Origin: Flavobacterium pisciphilum
GTDB lineage: Bacteria > Bacteroidota > Bacteroidia > Flavobacteriales > Flavobacteriaceae
Direction of reading: 5' to 3'
DNA: 64,000 bases
Assembly (NCBI RefSeq): GCF_020905345.1
Contig: NZ_JAJJMO010000001.1
Span: forward strand, 4,216,001 to 4,280,000
Part shown: positions 51,608-62,453 of the stretch, in pieces
Layout: every line of letters begins with the position of its first letter
Numbering within the stretch: the first letter of the stretch is position 1
Translations under genes and position numbers: made by a program
Notes under the pieces: model-generated
Databases searched by the model: none
The model's input: the letters and a program-made list of their open reading frames with translations, nothing else
Told to the model about the DNA's origin: nothing

Positions 51608-54600
51608 TTATCTAAAATTATTATTGTTTCTATACTTATACGTAAACTCTGTCGATTTCTTATCTCCTGGCAAATTGTATTTCATTACTATTTCATAATT
51701 ACCATAGCGCATAAATAAGAAATCATTATTTAGAAAACGGTTTGCAATAGATGTACTACTCACCAAACCATTTACATAATCATTAGCAATCTGATTGTTT
51801 AAATCAACCCAATCCTGTTTGTAAAGCAAAGGCATATTATACTTAAATGGGAAATTACCTTTTGTCCATGATTGGTTTACATTATTCTCAATACTAGTCA
51901 TATAATAAGCATTGAGCGGTATCGCTTTTGCAGGAATCACTCCTAATTCACTAGTATCTCTGTCACTTATAGCATATTTACCATTTAAAGGATAATCTTT
52001 ATAGAGATATGGATAGATATCTGTTGTATAATACGCATCATTTAGTTTAGATTGTGCTGTTATCATAGGCTTACTATCGCTATAGGTTACTCCTTGCAAT
52101 TCAACCATATCAAATGCTTCCTGACTTGAAATCGTATTGGTTAAATAGATGACATCTGAAAACAAGACTCCAAAATTGTAACTCTGCGTATTTATCGCAT
52201 TCATCTTAGAAGTAAAGGTTTTGTACTTACTGGTGTTGAATGAATAAGATAGACGATCAATACTACCCTCTGCTTTAGATAACTCATCAGCTTGGTTTTC
52301 TCTTACTTGGATGTCATTACCTGCATCACTGATAGTATTCGTTTTTGTTGTAGCTGTTGAATTTCTTGACGGACTTTCTTTCAAACTACTTACTATCGAA
52401 AAGTTATATTTCTTGTCCTGATTAATATTAGGTAGATCATAATAGACTTCATTAGAACTGGTATTATAATTAAAAGTCGTAGCTTTTGCATTAGAAACTC
52501 CATCTTCATTTACCTTAATACTAGTTTCCCAATTGGTATCTTCAAACAAATAATCCTGACCACGTTTAAGCTGAATGTATCCTTTTGAATATTCTTCTTC
52601 AAGGAAATATTTCTGATCTACAACCGGATACGAATATTTTATATTGGTAAGTGGAATATGATCGGGAGCTCCTCCCGTTGTAAATAGTCTCTCTTCATAT
52701 TCTGTTGCCACTTTTCCGTCTATTATTATAGGCTGAAATACACCATTTACCATCTTTTGAAAACTAACCTCTACCTGAACTTTTAATTCCTTGTTCGGGG
52801 GTAAAATATCTGTAGAAACAAAATTAGCTTTGTCTTTTGAAGAACCCCATTCTAAGATTCCCTGAATTTCTTTTGTACCATCAAGAACCTTAAATTTTTC
52901 TAGTATCACCTTATAGGTAACATCACCTGCATCTTCCGGAATTACAAAAGCTTCATTTACCTTCATTGAAAAAGCGGCTTGAGGTACAGCGAAAACATCT
53001 ACATCGGTAGAACTTTGTTTTGGAGTCACATCTGTTATCAGTTTAAGTCCACCTAGCGGAGATCCATTCTCAAACTTACATTCTTCCCCTATTTCTAATT
53101 TAAAGCGGAATTTACCTTTAATTAACCCTCCTAAAATATTCATGTTTCCACCCACATACCCTCTCATCCAAACTGGATTTGGTAATTTTGCCTGTAATAA
53201 AACCGCAGCCCCTCCTGAAACAATTGGAATCTTTAATTTCAAGAATGATAATTTAATTCTAATTCCCAATTCTCCTTGTAGATACGCATATGATTGTCCG
53301 TTGGCATACCAGCCATTTATACCCACTCGATCTCCTGTATTAGAACATCTGGCCTCTTGATAATCTTTTAGCATGATATCAAATCCCATTCCTGCCTGAA
53401 AACGGGCATAAAAAAGTAAGAAACTCAAATCCCCTGTATCAAAATCTAAACTTGCACCAAAGGCTATACCCCCTCCATTTGCCAATGCATTTTCGTCACG
53501 CATATAATCTAATTGTTTGGCATCTACACCCAGAATCTGAGCCACAATAGGGGGCGGGGGCGGACTTGCTGGCAATAATGTACCTGCCATAAAATAACTG
53601 GTTGTTTTAAGGTATAAACCGGCAACTCCTATTTTTATACCACATCTTTTATCTGGAGTTCCCATGTACATATACCAATCTTTCGGGTCTTTATGAAATA
53701 CTCCCCAAACTGCCTGCCCACCAGGTCCAGTACCTGACAGAAAATTTCCGGGAGTATTAATATATACATCCGTTGTGGCATGCATAGAATTATTCTGAAA
53801 ATCAAATTCTATTGCTGCTGCCATTTTTATACCTACCGCAGCTGATAAATCTCCGGGAATTGCTGCTTTTGCCTCTGGAATATATTTACTGGCGAAAGAA
53901 CCTTTAAGATCACTTTCAGTTATGCCTAAAAAACTTTTCTTTGAAGTAACATCTGACGCTACTTTTCCCATTAAGTCAGTAACATCTTTGAGTCCTGGTA
54001 TAGTAGCCATAACATTTGCTTTCCCAAAAATGGCTAATCTATTGATTCCACCTTTTGAATTAAAAGCCATTTCAAATCCAGCTTCACCATCACAGATACT
54101 TTCTGAACCAATATTAAAATAAATTAAAGCTTTAATTCCTAAACTTACTTTTTCATCAGGCGTATAGCTTAATCCTGATGGTGAGAAATCTCCAATGGCT
54201 ATATCTTGATTTCTGTGCATTTTATAATAGGCACCTCCACCAAAACCGGTAATCATAAACGGGACACCAGGCGTTGGAGGAAATTTTACTGCGGCATCAA
54301 AATACCAATATCTAAAAGTACTACGTCCAAAAATTGCTTTTGCTTTTACGTTGACAACTTTTGCCACATCTACTTCTAAGTCAGCATTAAAGCCATCTCC
54401 ATAGATGGGGTCTTTTTCCATTAAGATAAGACCTCCCTTAATGGTGAGTCCACTAAACTGGCAATCAATATTTATGGCTGATAAATCTAAACCATCATAT
54501 CGGCTTCGTTGCCTATAACCGTCATCATACATTTTCCCTTTTATCCCAATTCGGGCAGTGGCTCCAGCTCCGACACTTTCCATCAAGTTAATTCCTAAAT

Positions 54601-56278
54601 CAAAATCGATTCGGGAATCATTTCCGTTAATGGCAACATTTATATTACCAATTGAAACAGGGAAATTTCCAAAGGCAACAGTACCTTTATAGCCCATATT
54701 TCGAACAGAAATAATAGGGGAGACGGTCTGCAATTGTAGATTTTCAAAAGAAATTCCCTTAAAGTCAACTGTACGTTTTCCCTCTACTTCCTTATCATCT
54801 GTTGCTCCTTTATTGGTACCAAAAGAAACTGTTCCGTTTAAATTAGCCTTAGGTAAAAACCGTCCATTGACTAATTTTAGTTCAACAGAACTATTAGGCA
54901 ACAGCAAAGCTTTTGCTTTCCAAATGTCAAAAGCTATGGAATCTTTTGTAACTACAATCAGCTGCTGTTCATTCATGGATATAAAACCATTATATGCTAA
55001 ACCTGCTCTATTGGTTTGCGCTGGTTTATCCGGAGTTGGGGTTCCAGTACTTGGTGTTCCAGGAGTTGAAGTTTCTTTTTTCCCTGTTGTTGCTTTTGTT
55101 ATTGGTAAAAGAATCTGACCGCTTAAATTTACCTTTACAAAAGTATTCGCCGCAATAGTTACATCAATATGATCTAAGGAATAGGCCCATGATTTTTCCT
55201 TACTGGTTATACCCCGATCCAGTGGAAACACATTATCGGCATAAAAAGTCCCAGAAACCCCATATTTATCAATAATAAGATTTTGAGCTCCTACATAAAG
55301 TCGCTCTTTGCTTGATGCCGTATCTGTAGTCTGAAATTCTTTTGGCAGACCTACATCAAAAGTCTGAATGAATATTCCTTTCCATGCTTGGGGATTTGGT
55401 ACTAAAAGTGCGTTTTTCGCATAATACTCCGGAAAGACGACTGTGGGATCATTTTTTAAATCACTTAAATCCAATACTGCATTACTGACTAAAAATTGGA
55501 AATTACCGTCAAAATCTTTTCCGTTTCTTTTGTCTTTTAACGTAAAAGGTTGCAAACTTACATTGACTAAAATATCATTCCAACTACTTGCCATAAAGCT
55601 AAACTCACCTCTAACTCTGTTTGGTATCTGAACCGTTTTTCCGTTATAATACGTTTTAGGAACAGTTATCTTTGCTTCGTCGACAGTTTTAGTTATAGGA
55701 TCAATTGGTAATATCAGGTTTCTTGAAAACTCAACGGCTCCCGAAATTTTCATTTCTTTAAAACCATCGCAATCAATTGTTACATAGGTCAAATCATCGA
55801 CATTTCCGGTTGCCATATCAAAACCGCCGTATAATGAAACCTGCCATTTATTATCACTAAACGGAATATCAACATTGCCAAGTAATACCAATTTGGCCTC
55901 TCCCATGATACCTCCCTGATGTGATAATTTTACATTATCAGCACCAAAAAATAATTGCATTGGTTGCCCGTCTGGCCCTTTTTGTGGAATATCTACTCTA
56001 CAAAAAACTGTCAAAGTGGTATACTCTGGTAAAAAAACAGCTTTTGTTATTCCAATAGAATATTGAACATTATTTACGGTATTACGAATCCCTATTGGTA
56101 ATTCTACCAAATCCTGATTTGAAAATTTATCTACCCAACGCTCAGAGGCTTCAATCTTTTCGATAGCGCTCGAAGCTGCTCCTAATTCTTTTGGTGGTGT
56201 AGCATTCTGCCCATAAGAAAAAACAACCGAAAGGATGATAAATAATACCGATAAATGTATTCTGTAAAACTTTTTCAT
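51608..56278 (-). CDS. Very large exported protein of unknown function
   Basis: The start at 56278 (Met39 of the longest frame) gives about 1556 residues with a clean signal peptide (residues 1-24, ending FSYGQ). The body is beta-rich throughout, with repeated blocks resembling one another (GISFENLQLQTVSPIISVRN, GNINVAINGNDSRIDFDLG), a Pro-rich spacer (ASPPPPPIV), and a C-terminal part (about 1100-1556) like Ig-type modules. No T9SS C-terminal domain is seen. It could be a surface scaffold or adhesin. It is the last gene of a five-gene exported cluster, 127 bases after the barrel gene. Confidence 0.75.
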   Translation of the reverse strand: MKKFYRIHLSVLFIILSVVFSYGQNATPPKELGAASSAIEKIEASERWVDKFSNQDLVELPIGIRNTVNNVQYSIGITKAVFLPEYTTLTVFCRVDIPQKGPDGQPMQLFFGADNVKLSHQGGIMGEAKLVLLGNVDIPFSDNKWQVSLYGGFDMATGNVDDLTYVTIDCDGFKEMKISGAVEFSRNLILPIDPITKTVDEAKITVPKTYYNGKTVQIPNRVRGEFSFMASSWNDILVNVSLQPFTLKDKRNGKDFDGNFQFLVSNAVLDLSDLKNDPTVVFPEYYAKNALLVPNPQAWKGIFIQTFDVGLPKEFQTTDTASSKERLYVGAQNLIIDKYGVSGTFYADNVFPLDRGITSKEKSWAYSLDHIDVTIAANTFVKVNLSGQILLPITKATTGKKETSTPGTPSTGTPTPDKPAQTNRAGLAYNGFISMNEQQLIVVTKDSIAFDIWKAKALLLPNSSVELKLVNGRFLPKANLNGTVSFGTNKGATDDKEVEGKRTVDFKGISFENLQLQTVSPIISVRNMGYKGTVAFGNFPVSIGNINVAINGNDSRIDFDLGINLMESVGAGATARIGIKGKMYDDGYRQRSRYDGLDLSAINIDCQFSGLTIKGGLILMEKDPIYGDGFNADLEVDVAKVVNVKAKAIFGRSTFRYWYFDAAVKFPPTPGVPFMITGFGGGAYYKMHRNQDIAIGDFSPSGLSYTPDEKVSLGIKALIYFNIGSESICDGEAGFEMAFNSKGGINRLAIFGKANVMATIPGLKDVTDLMGKVASDVTSKKSFLGITESDLKGSFASKYIPEAKAAIPGDLSAAVGIKMAAAIEFDFQNNSMHATTDVYINTPGNFLSGTGPGGQAVWGVFHKDPKDWYMYMGTPDKRCGIKIGVAGLYLKTTSYFMAGTLLPASPPPPPIVAQILGVDAKQLDYMRDENALANGGGIAFGASLDFDTGDLSFLLFYARFQAGMGFDIMLKDYQEARCSNTGDRVGINGWYANGQSYAYLQGELGIRIKLSFLKLKIPIVSGGAAVLLQAKLPNPVWMRGYVGGNMNILGGLIKGKFRFKLEIGEECKFENGSPLGGLKLITDVTPKQSSTDVDVFAVPQAAFSMKVNEAFVIPEDAGDVTYKVILEKFKVLDGTKEIQGILEWGSSKDKANFVSTDILPPNKELKVQVEVSFQKMVNGVFQPIIIDGKVATEYEERLFTTGGAPDHIPLTNIKYSYPVVDQKYFLEEEYSKGYIQLKRGQDYLFEDTNWETSIKVNEDGVSNAKATTFNYNTSSNEVYYDLPNINQDKKYNFSIVSSLKESPSRNSTATTKTNTISDAGNDIQVRENQADELSKAEGSIDRLSYSFNTSKYKTFTSKMNAINTQSYNFGVLFSDVIYLTNTISSQEAFDMVELQGVTYSDSKPMITAQSKLNDAYYTTDIYPYLYKDYPLNGKYAISDRDTSELGVIPAKAIPLNAYYMTSIENNVNQSWTKGNFPFKYNMPLLYKQDWVDLNNQIANDYVNGLVSSTSIANRFLNNDFLFMRYGNYEIVMKYNLPGDKKSTEFTYKYRNNNNFR

Positions 56279-56405
56279 AAGCAAATAATCCTGTTTTTTT
56301 GTAAAATAAAGCATAGTAACTTCTTTAATATTGTAGCCAAACTTCTTTTTGAAACAATCTGTATCCCTTTGGCTTACATTAAAAAGAGGCATACTCTTTC
56401 GATTC

Positions 56406-58862
56406 TTAATTATTCTTTAGATGTTTAAAATCAACCTCATCGTCTTTAACCTTTTTCGTTGCTAAATCATGGTAAAACGGAATTAGTTTTATTTTTAACT
56501 CTTCTATTATTTCTGTATCTGTTTTATTCTCTTTCATCATTTTAAAGAAGTGATTTAATTCTTGTTTATTAAAATTTGAAAGATTTTCGTTTTTATGAAT
56601 ATCATCTGCAGAAGTATTGGCAAGTATTGAAATCTCACTAAGCATCCATCGATGAATTAATAAAGGTTGTAGCTTTTTATTTTTTCTTTCGACTAATTTT
56701 AAATAAGATTTATAGCTAATTTTATCGGTTGCATCTTGTTCACTGATCCCATGCATTTTATGTTTATTGACTCTTCCCAATGCCATAACATAATCATTTT
56801 CAAACACTGCGTCTTTGCGAATTATTTCTTGATCTAAACTCTGTACCGTTTCAAGAATATATTTGTTGTATTTGTCTAAGATGTCATTATTTAAATCATA
56901 CTTTTTCAGATAAATCAACGCTTTTTCTTTAAAACTTCCATCATCTGGGGTTAGAGTCGTAAGTGTCAACAAATGTTGCAGTTCGTCCGAATCTTCCTTT
57001 GGAATCGGTCGTAATGCAAGTTGAAGTTCTTCTAACTGCTTTATGATTTCATTTCTGGTTCCTTTGTAAGTCTTGTCTTTGTGCTTTATTTCTAAAATAG
57101 GATCTGAAACAATTTTCACTTCTTCTTTAGGTTCTTTTTTGGCTGGTAATTTTATTTTATCCAGTGAATAAGAATAATTCAACGTAGCAGTTAAATCATT
57201 AAATTTCTTCGCATTAGAACTAGTTCTAAACATTGAAATAATACTCATATTAAAATTGTGTTTTTCGAGCAGCATATAACTATTGTTAAACTTAACTCCA
57301 AATACAGAACTTGAATTCATATTTGACTGAGAATTATTATACAGCACTCCAAAATTTGTATTTAGCTTATCTTTGAACAACTTCTTAGAGGCTCCAACGG
57401 AACCACCAACCGAAGAATTACTATTTTGACCAACTGCATTATTGGTGTAATTAAGAGAGCTGTTTAATGCTACTTTGGTTCCTATAAAATTTACTGAATG
57501 GGTTAAATTATAATTCTGTACTGTACTGGCCTGCCCTTTTCTTATAATACCTCCTTGTTCATTTGCCTGACCAGCGATGCTATAATTGAAATTGAAATTT
57601 TGATTTCTCTTTTCCCCAAAAGCATAGGACATATTTACATTGGCATTTTGAGATAATTGTCTATAATCTAAAGTATCAGACTGCACTACATTTGGATTAT
57701 TTATAAGCTCAAACTGATCTAATTTTTTATTTGTGTAAGTAGAGAAATTCGAATAACTACCCGAAATAGTAAGTTGATCTGTTACTGTGTAATTCATATT
57801 AATGGAAGCTACAACCCGCTTAGTATCCTGTTTTTTAGCTTTTGCTAGATCATCTCTTTGAAATCCTAAACTGGTAGAAACTGTAATTTTATCCTGATAA
57901 AAAGGACGTGAAAAACGCAAAGCTATGTTTTCTAAGTCATTATTAAAATATAGCGCGCCCAATGTGTTGTAGTTAGGATCAATACGCTCGTACGTTAATC
58001 CTATGACACTCTTTTGGATGTTATAATCAAAATTAACATTAAAGGCATTCATATAACTTGTACTTTCTTTGGCAGAAAACAACTTGTCTCTGAAACTTCC
58101 ACCTGAAAGATTTTTACTTCGAGTATCATCCGTTAAAACAGACAAAGCATACTCAACATTAAAGTTTAAATTTTTTAATAAAGAGGTACTAAAGGTCAAA
58201 CTGTTTACAAAATTTTCTTTTGGCGTTACCCCCTTATCACTCATCATGTTTAGAGAATTCACATTGTCTTTGGCATAAAAACCAATCCAGCCAATTTTAT
58301 ATTGTGGTTGCTCAAAACCTATTTTTGCTCCGTAACCAAAACGCTGATACACTGGAATTCCTCCCATTGCATCTTCTTCTGAAACGGCTTTAAGTAATTG
58401 TCCTCCCATTAAAGTGACTTTAAAAGGACTTCTAGGAGTAAGTTCCAGACCAACTCCTTTAAATGGAAAACCACTTAAGGTATAAGGAGAAAAGGTCATA
58501 CTTACATTACCTATATAGGCTTTTACCCATTTGTATTTGGGCATAATACTTAATCTGTTGAAATCAAATGGGGCAGTATAGCCCAAATTATTTCCCTGAT
58601 TGGTAATGCTATAAAATAACGGAACATTAAAATTAAAAGCACTAATATTTAAACTCCCTGAAAGCAAATAAGTAAAAGGCTCACGTGCATTTGGCATATT
58701 AGAATTATAATACATCATATTGGCATTAATAGTACCTGTAACTTTAAAATTAGGTTTATAAAAACTCTCTAAATCCACATCCTGGGTATATCCTTTGCCG
58801 CAAATACAACAGACAAAAACGATACATAACCAAAACAAGATCTTCTTATTCTCTCTCTTCAT
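56406..58862 (-). CDS. Beta-barrel-like outer-membrane protein with helical tail
   Basis: An 818-residue protein with signal peptide (residues 1-26, ending KGYTQ). About residues 35-590 are many amphipathic strands rich in aromatic residues and Asn/Gly (FNVPLFYSITNQGNNLGYTA, QNFNFNYSIAGQANEQGG, NFIGTKVALNSSLNYTNNAV), like an outer-membrane barrel. About residues 600-818 are charged helices (KTYKGTRNEIIKQLEELQLA, IEELKIKLIPFYHDLATKK). A helical domain after a barrel is unusual. It could form a channel for the large neighbour. It is 7 bases after the PKD gene. Confidence 0.72.
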   Translation of the reverse strand: MKRENKKILFWLCIVFVCCICGKGYTQDVDLESFYKPNFKVTGTINANMMYYNSNMPNAREPFTYLLSGSLNISAFNFNVPLFYSITNQGNNLGYTAPFDFNRLSIMPKYKWVKAYIGNVSMTFSPYTLSGFPFKGVGLELTPRSPFKVTLMGGQLLKAVSEEDAMGGIPVYQRFGYGAKIGFEQPQYKIGWIGFYAKDNVNSLNMMSDKGVTPKENFVNSLTFSTSLLKNLNFNVEYALSVLTDDTRSKNLSGGSFRDKLFSAKESTSYMNAFNVNFDYNIQKSVIGLTYERIDPNYNTLGALYFNNDLENIALRFSRPFYQDKITVSTSLGFQRDDLAKAKKQDTKRVVASINMNYTVTDQLTISGSYSNFSTYTNKKLDQFELINNPNVVQSDTLDYRQLSQNANVNMSYAFGEKRNQNFNFNYSIAGQANEQGGIIRKGQASTVQNYNLTHSVNFIGTKVALNSSLNYTNNAVGQNSNSSVGGSVGASKKLFKDKLNTNFGVLYNNSQSNMNSSSVFGVKFNNSYMLLEKHNFNMSIISMFRTSSNAKKFNDLTATLNYSYSLDKIKLPAKKEPKEEVKIVSDPILEIKHKDKTYKGTRNEIIKQLEELQLALRPIPKEDSDELQHLLTLTTLTPDDGSFKEKALIYLKKYDLNNDILDKYNKYILETVQSLDQEIIRKDAVFENDYVMALGRVNKHKMHGISEQDATDKISYKSYLKLVERKNKKLQPLLIHRWMLSEISILANTSADDIHKNENLSNFNKQELNHFFKMMKENKTDTEIIEELKIKLIPFYHDLATKKVKDDEVDFKHLKNN

Positions 58863-58869
58863 TTATTGG

Positions 58870-60213
58870 TTATTGTTTTTGTACTTTGATATCGCATAAA
58901 ATATAAGAACCTGTTCCGTTCTTTACCATATCTTTAATTTTGATGGCTCCTTTTCGTCCGTCTTGTGTTTTAAACAGAATGATTTTTGGATAAGTAAAGC
59001 CAAATTGCTGTTCGCCAGCTGCGTTGTAATTTATATTTAAAGATTTTATCGCGGTATCATTTACCATCGCGTCAAATTGGGTTTCGGTGAAATTTAAACC
59101 ACAATTACACAAATTTTGGGAGTTTATAAAAATGGTGCTTTGTGAATTTTGGAGTGTTAAAAAGCCATAATTGTTTACCTGATCCGGCGATATAAATCTG
59201 TTATAGGTAAAATTGTTGTTCAAGCCCTGAAAAACAATATCAATTAAGCTGCTATTCTGATCGTTGATTTCATTTGCTTTGTATACCTGTCTTGTAACTG
59301 TTGAGAACATTGCCCCAATAGTATTATTGTTATGTGCTGAATTGATTCCCAATTTAACGTTGGTCAAAATACGCAGATTAGTATCAGGTAAAACTGTAAT
59401 AGTGGATTTAAAAACTTGACTGGTTTTATCATTAATAGCTTCTAGGGTAACTTCATGACTGCCTGCACTTGTAAAAACAACCGTAGGGTTTTCTTCTGTT
59501 GATGTTGCTGGATTTCCGCCTTCAAAAGTCCATTTGTAGTTTGTCGCACTAGTAGATTTATTGGCAAAATGTATCGTAACCGGAGCCTCATAATCATCAT
59601 CTTCGAACTTTGGTTCGTATGTAAACAAACTCACTAGGTACGGAGCAACAGTGATTGTTTTAGTTTGTTTCTGTGATTCAAAACCATTAGAAACCGTTAG
59701 AGTAATGTTGTGTTCACCAGGAGTTGTAAACACAGCATTTGGAGGTGTTTTTCCTGAGAAACTTGCAGGGATTCCATCTTGAAAATCCCACTGAAAAGTT
59801 AATCCCTCTCCAGGGGTAGTATTCTTTAGAACGACTTCAACCGGAGAATAATTGCTCTTAATAATTTCATGGGTAAACTGAATGTTGATTCCGTCTCTTA
59901 TAATAACGGTTTTACTAAATTCTTTATGCTCTCCATCTACATTTGATGCTTTGAGTTTTATGGTAAACGTTCCTTGTTTATCATACAATATCTCACCTGG
60001 ATTTTTTAAAGATGAACTACTTGGATTGCCTCCTTCAAAAGTCCATTCATACGTATCTGCTCCAGTGACTTTATTGTCTATTTTGATAATAACAGGAATT
60101 GATTCATCCTCATTTGCATACGAAGTCGTAAAATCACCTTCTAAGGCTATAGAAGTTTCCTGATAACACGAAGTAATAACAATAAATAATAGTAAGAGTA
60201 AAGTTTTTTTCAT
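58870..60213 (-). CDS. Lipoprotein with three PKD domains
   Basis: A 447-residue protein with a lipoprotein signal (LLLLLFIVITSC, Cys16). Three PKD-type Ig folds follow, each with the typical YxWTFxGGxPxxS...NPxxxxxxxGxxxVTL pattern: YEWTFEGGNPSSSSLKNPGE, FQWDFQDGIPASFSGKTPPN and YKWTFEGGNPATSTEENPTV. The last 150 residues are a separate domain (NNNFTYNRFISPDQVNNYG, NLCNCGLNFTETQFDAMVND). PKD domains mediate protein or sugar binding on cell surfaces. It is in a tight operon with the barrel protein. Confidence 0.88.
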   Translation of the reverse strand: MKKTLLLLLFIVITSCYQETSIALEGDFTTSYANEDESIPVIIKIDNKVTGADTYEWTFEGGNPSSSSLKNPGEILYDKQGTFTIKLKASNVDGEHKEFSKTVIIRDGINIQFTHEIIKSNYSPVEVVLKNTTPGEGLTFQWDFQDGIPASFSGKTPPNAVFTTPGEHNITLTVSNGFESQKQTKTITVAPYLVSLFTYEPKFEDDDYEAPVTIHFANKSTSATNYKWTFEGGNPATSTEENPTVVFTSAGSHEVTLEAINDKTSQVFKSTITVLPDTNLRILTNVKLGINSAHNNNTIGAMFSTVTRQVYKANEINDQNSSLIDIVFQGLNNNFTYNRFISPDQVNNYGFLTLQNSQSTIFINSQNLCNCGLNFTETQFDAMVNDTAIKSLNINYNAAGEQQFGFTYPKIILFKTQDGRKGAIKIKDMVKNGTGSYILCDIKVQKQ

Positions 60214-60286
60214 TCCATTTATTTTAAAACAGTACAGCTTTTTAGGGCTGTAATGTTTTTATTATACAGTATTCTATCGCTAAATA

Positions 60287-61591
60287 TTACAAATAGCGTT
60301 TGATAATCTTATCTGTAGAAAAAGCCCAAACAACATTGTTCTTATATGAAATATTGCGGATAGGTTGGTCGTGTGTGTAGTCAAGAGTCCAAACACTACC
60401 ACCATTAATTGTTTTATAGATTTTATTATCTAGAATTGCCCAACCTGTATTGGCATCTTTAAAAGTAAATTTGGTAAACATCTCTCCATTATAAATTTGA
60501 GACCAAGAGTCACCTCCATTAATGGTTTTAAACAACTTAACATCTAGTAATGTATTTAGATATTTATTGATTAAAAGAAAACCATTTTCAGAATCAACAA
60601 AACAAATTTCTCTAGCGTAATAACCTGCAGGTTCCTTTACAAAAGGATACTCTTTCCAACCGTCTGTTGTGTTGTTTTTGAATAAGATAAAAGGCTGATT
60701 GATATTACCTTGTTCCTTATATCCAATTGCCCAAATATGGTTATTATCAATTTCTGTTGCTTGATAAAGATTGGCTCCATTACCTTCTATTTCGTAAACT
60801 TTAGTAAAATTGACTCCATTTGTTGTGGTAAATACTTTTCCTTTTTGAGAGACAATTGTCCCGTCTTTCATATTATCATCTACATAGATAGAATAAGCAG
60901 TTCCTACTTTGTTATCTCCAAAATTGGCAAATTCATCTATACCAAGATATCCACCAACTGCTATTTTAGAAATTCCAAAACCAGTATGACACCATCCTTC
61001 ATCATTTATAGTTGCATGAAATCCAGCACCAAAACCATTATTGGCCCAATCTGTCCAAGTAATACCTCCATCTAAAGTTCTAGAGAGACGTGCACCACTT
61101 TGAGTGTAATATAAAATCTTATCACTTAACATTTGTATGCGAGGAATTGCAGAGTCACTTTTTCTATGTATTGGAATAGTGAACCAGCCTGTAGTTGATG
61201 GAATTGGTAAAATCCCAATGTTGCCATTATAAGTATTTTTTACATCATTAGTTACTATTCTGTTTGCAATTGTTAGAACTAATGATGGTAATAGTTTTTC
61301 CGTAGCTGGTAGTGTAAATGATATTTCGCTGGCAGTAGCCGAAAGAATTGTTGCAGGTACCCCATCAAATGTTATTTTTATATCACTTACTTTATCCGAA
61401 AAATTTTCACCATAGATACTAACAGTTTCTCCAGTTTCTCCAGCATTTTTTGAATAGGATGTTACTTTTGCTGTTTTTATCACTACAACTGGTAGCTCTT
61501 GAGTAGACGAATCATTTCCTGAATCTGAACTACAACTATTTAGCGTTAAAAAAAGTTGTAATGCTGCTAATAGTAAAATTCTCTTTTTCAT
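60287..61591 (-). CDS. Lipoprotein with IPT/TIG and BNR-like repeats
   Basis: A 434-residue protein with a lipoprotein signal (LAALQLFLTLNSC, Cys20). A TIG/IPT domain (about 45-125, YSKNAGETGETVSIYGENFS, VSDIKITFDGVPATILSATA) is followed by a beta-propeller-like part with repeats of the BNR form (RLSRTLDGGITWTDW, LFKTINGGDSWSQIY, KIYKTINGGSVWTLDY). Such proteins bind surface ligands or partners. It is the second gene of the five-gene exported cluster. Confidence 0.85.
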   Translation of the reverse strand: MKKRILLLAALQLFLTLNSCSSDSGNDSSTQELPVVVIKTAKVTSYSKNAGETGETVSIYGENFSDKVSDIKITFDGVPATILSATASEISFTLPATEKLLPSLVLTIANRIVTNDVKNTYNGNIGILPIPSTTGWFTIPIHRKSDSAIPRIQMLSDKILYYTQSGARLSRTLDGGITWTDWANNGFGAGFHATINDEGWCHTGFGISKIAVGGYLGIDEFANFGDNKVGTAYSIYVDDNMKDGTIVSQKGKVFTTTNGVNFTKVYEIEGNGANLYQATEIDNNHIWAIGYKEQGNINQPFILFKNNTTDGWKEYPFVKEPAGYYAREICFVDSENGFLLINKYLNTLLDVKLFKTINGGDSWSQIYNGEMFTKFTFKDANTGWAILDNKIYKTINGGSVWTLDYTHDQPIRNISYKNNVVWAFSTDKIIKRYL

Positions 61592-61616
61592 TTTTATTTA
61601 ATTTCTGTTAACTTAA

Positions 61617-62453
61617 TTATTTTCTTTTCTCCAAATATTGGCTTCCTAAAGTATATCCGTTGCCAACAAGAACCCTTACAATATTCATAGCTGTAATATC
61701 CTTGCTCATTCTATATCCAATCGGATTACCTCTATTGTCAAAAGTGGCTTTAAAAACCTTATTATCAAACGTAATAAGTTCTTGATTTAAAAATTTATCA
61801 TAGCCTGAAACCATAGCTGATTTAGCAAACCAGGTAGCAATTTTATAATTATCTAAATCCATAACTTCATACATCAACTCTCCATTAGTTGCTAGCGATG
61901 TCATCCTGATATAACCAATTCTTTTATCATCAGGATCCAGGTTTTGTGCCTTTATACTATAAATAACCCCTGTATCGTCAATTGCTAACTGATAGCTGTT
62001 TATCAAATTGCTCATTATATCCGAATCGTTTTTAATACCTAAAAGGTTTTCAGAAACACCTGTTGATTCTCCATTAATAAATTTTTCCACTGCTTCTGTA
62101 TTTAAACCATCAGTATTTAAATAATTATGTTCTATCAACGCATTTACAACACTCTTCCCATTATTAAAAGGATTGAACTTTCCTGATGTAAAAGCAATTT
62201 CATTGAACTTTCCTGTTGTTTCATTTCTTAACTCTATCCACGGAATAGCTGCCGGATCAGTAACTTTTTTTAACTCTGCTGTGATCGTATAGTTTTTGTC
62301 AAGATTTGAAATTTTAAAAAGTGGCTTTTTACCTTCTATATATCCAATTGTTTTTTCATCCAGCTTTATGTCTCCTTTGTCAATCTTGATTTTTTGTGCA
62401 AAACCGCAAATACTGATTAGTATAATTATTAGGGTTAAAATGTTTTTTTTCAT
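61617..62453 (-). CDS. Exported protein, first gene of the cluster
   Basis: A 278-residue protein with signal peptide (residues 1-19, ending CGFAQ). The body is beta-rich at first (KIKIDKGDIKLDEKTIGYIE, FKISNLDKNYTITAELKKVT), then helical and mixed (FNPFNNGKSVVNALIEHNYL, MSNLINSYQLAIDDTGVIYS). No family recognised. It is probably soluble or surface-attached. It is 25 bases upstream of the TIG/BNR gene. Confidence 0.72.
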   Translation of the reverse strand: MKKNILTLIIILISICGFAQKIKIDKGDIKLDEKTIGYIEGKKPLFKISNLDKNYTITAELKKVTDPAAIPWIELRNETTGKFNEIAFTSGKFNPFNNGKSVVNALIEHNYLNTDGLNTEAVEKFINGESTGVSENLLGIKNDSDIMSNLINSYQLAIDDTGVIYSIKAQNLDPDDKRIGYIRMTSLATNGELMYEVMDLDNYKIATWFAKSAMVSGYDKFLNQELITFDNKVFKATFDNRGNPIGYRMSKDITAMNIVRVLVGNGYTLGSQYLEKRK

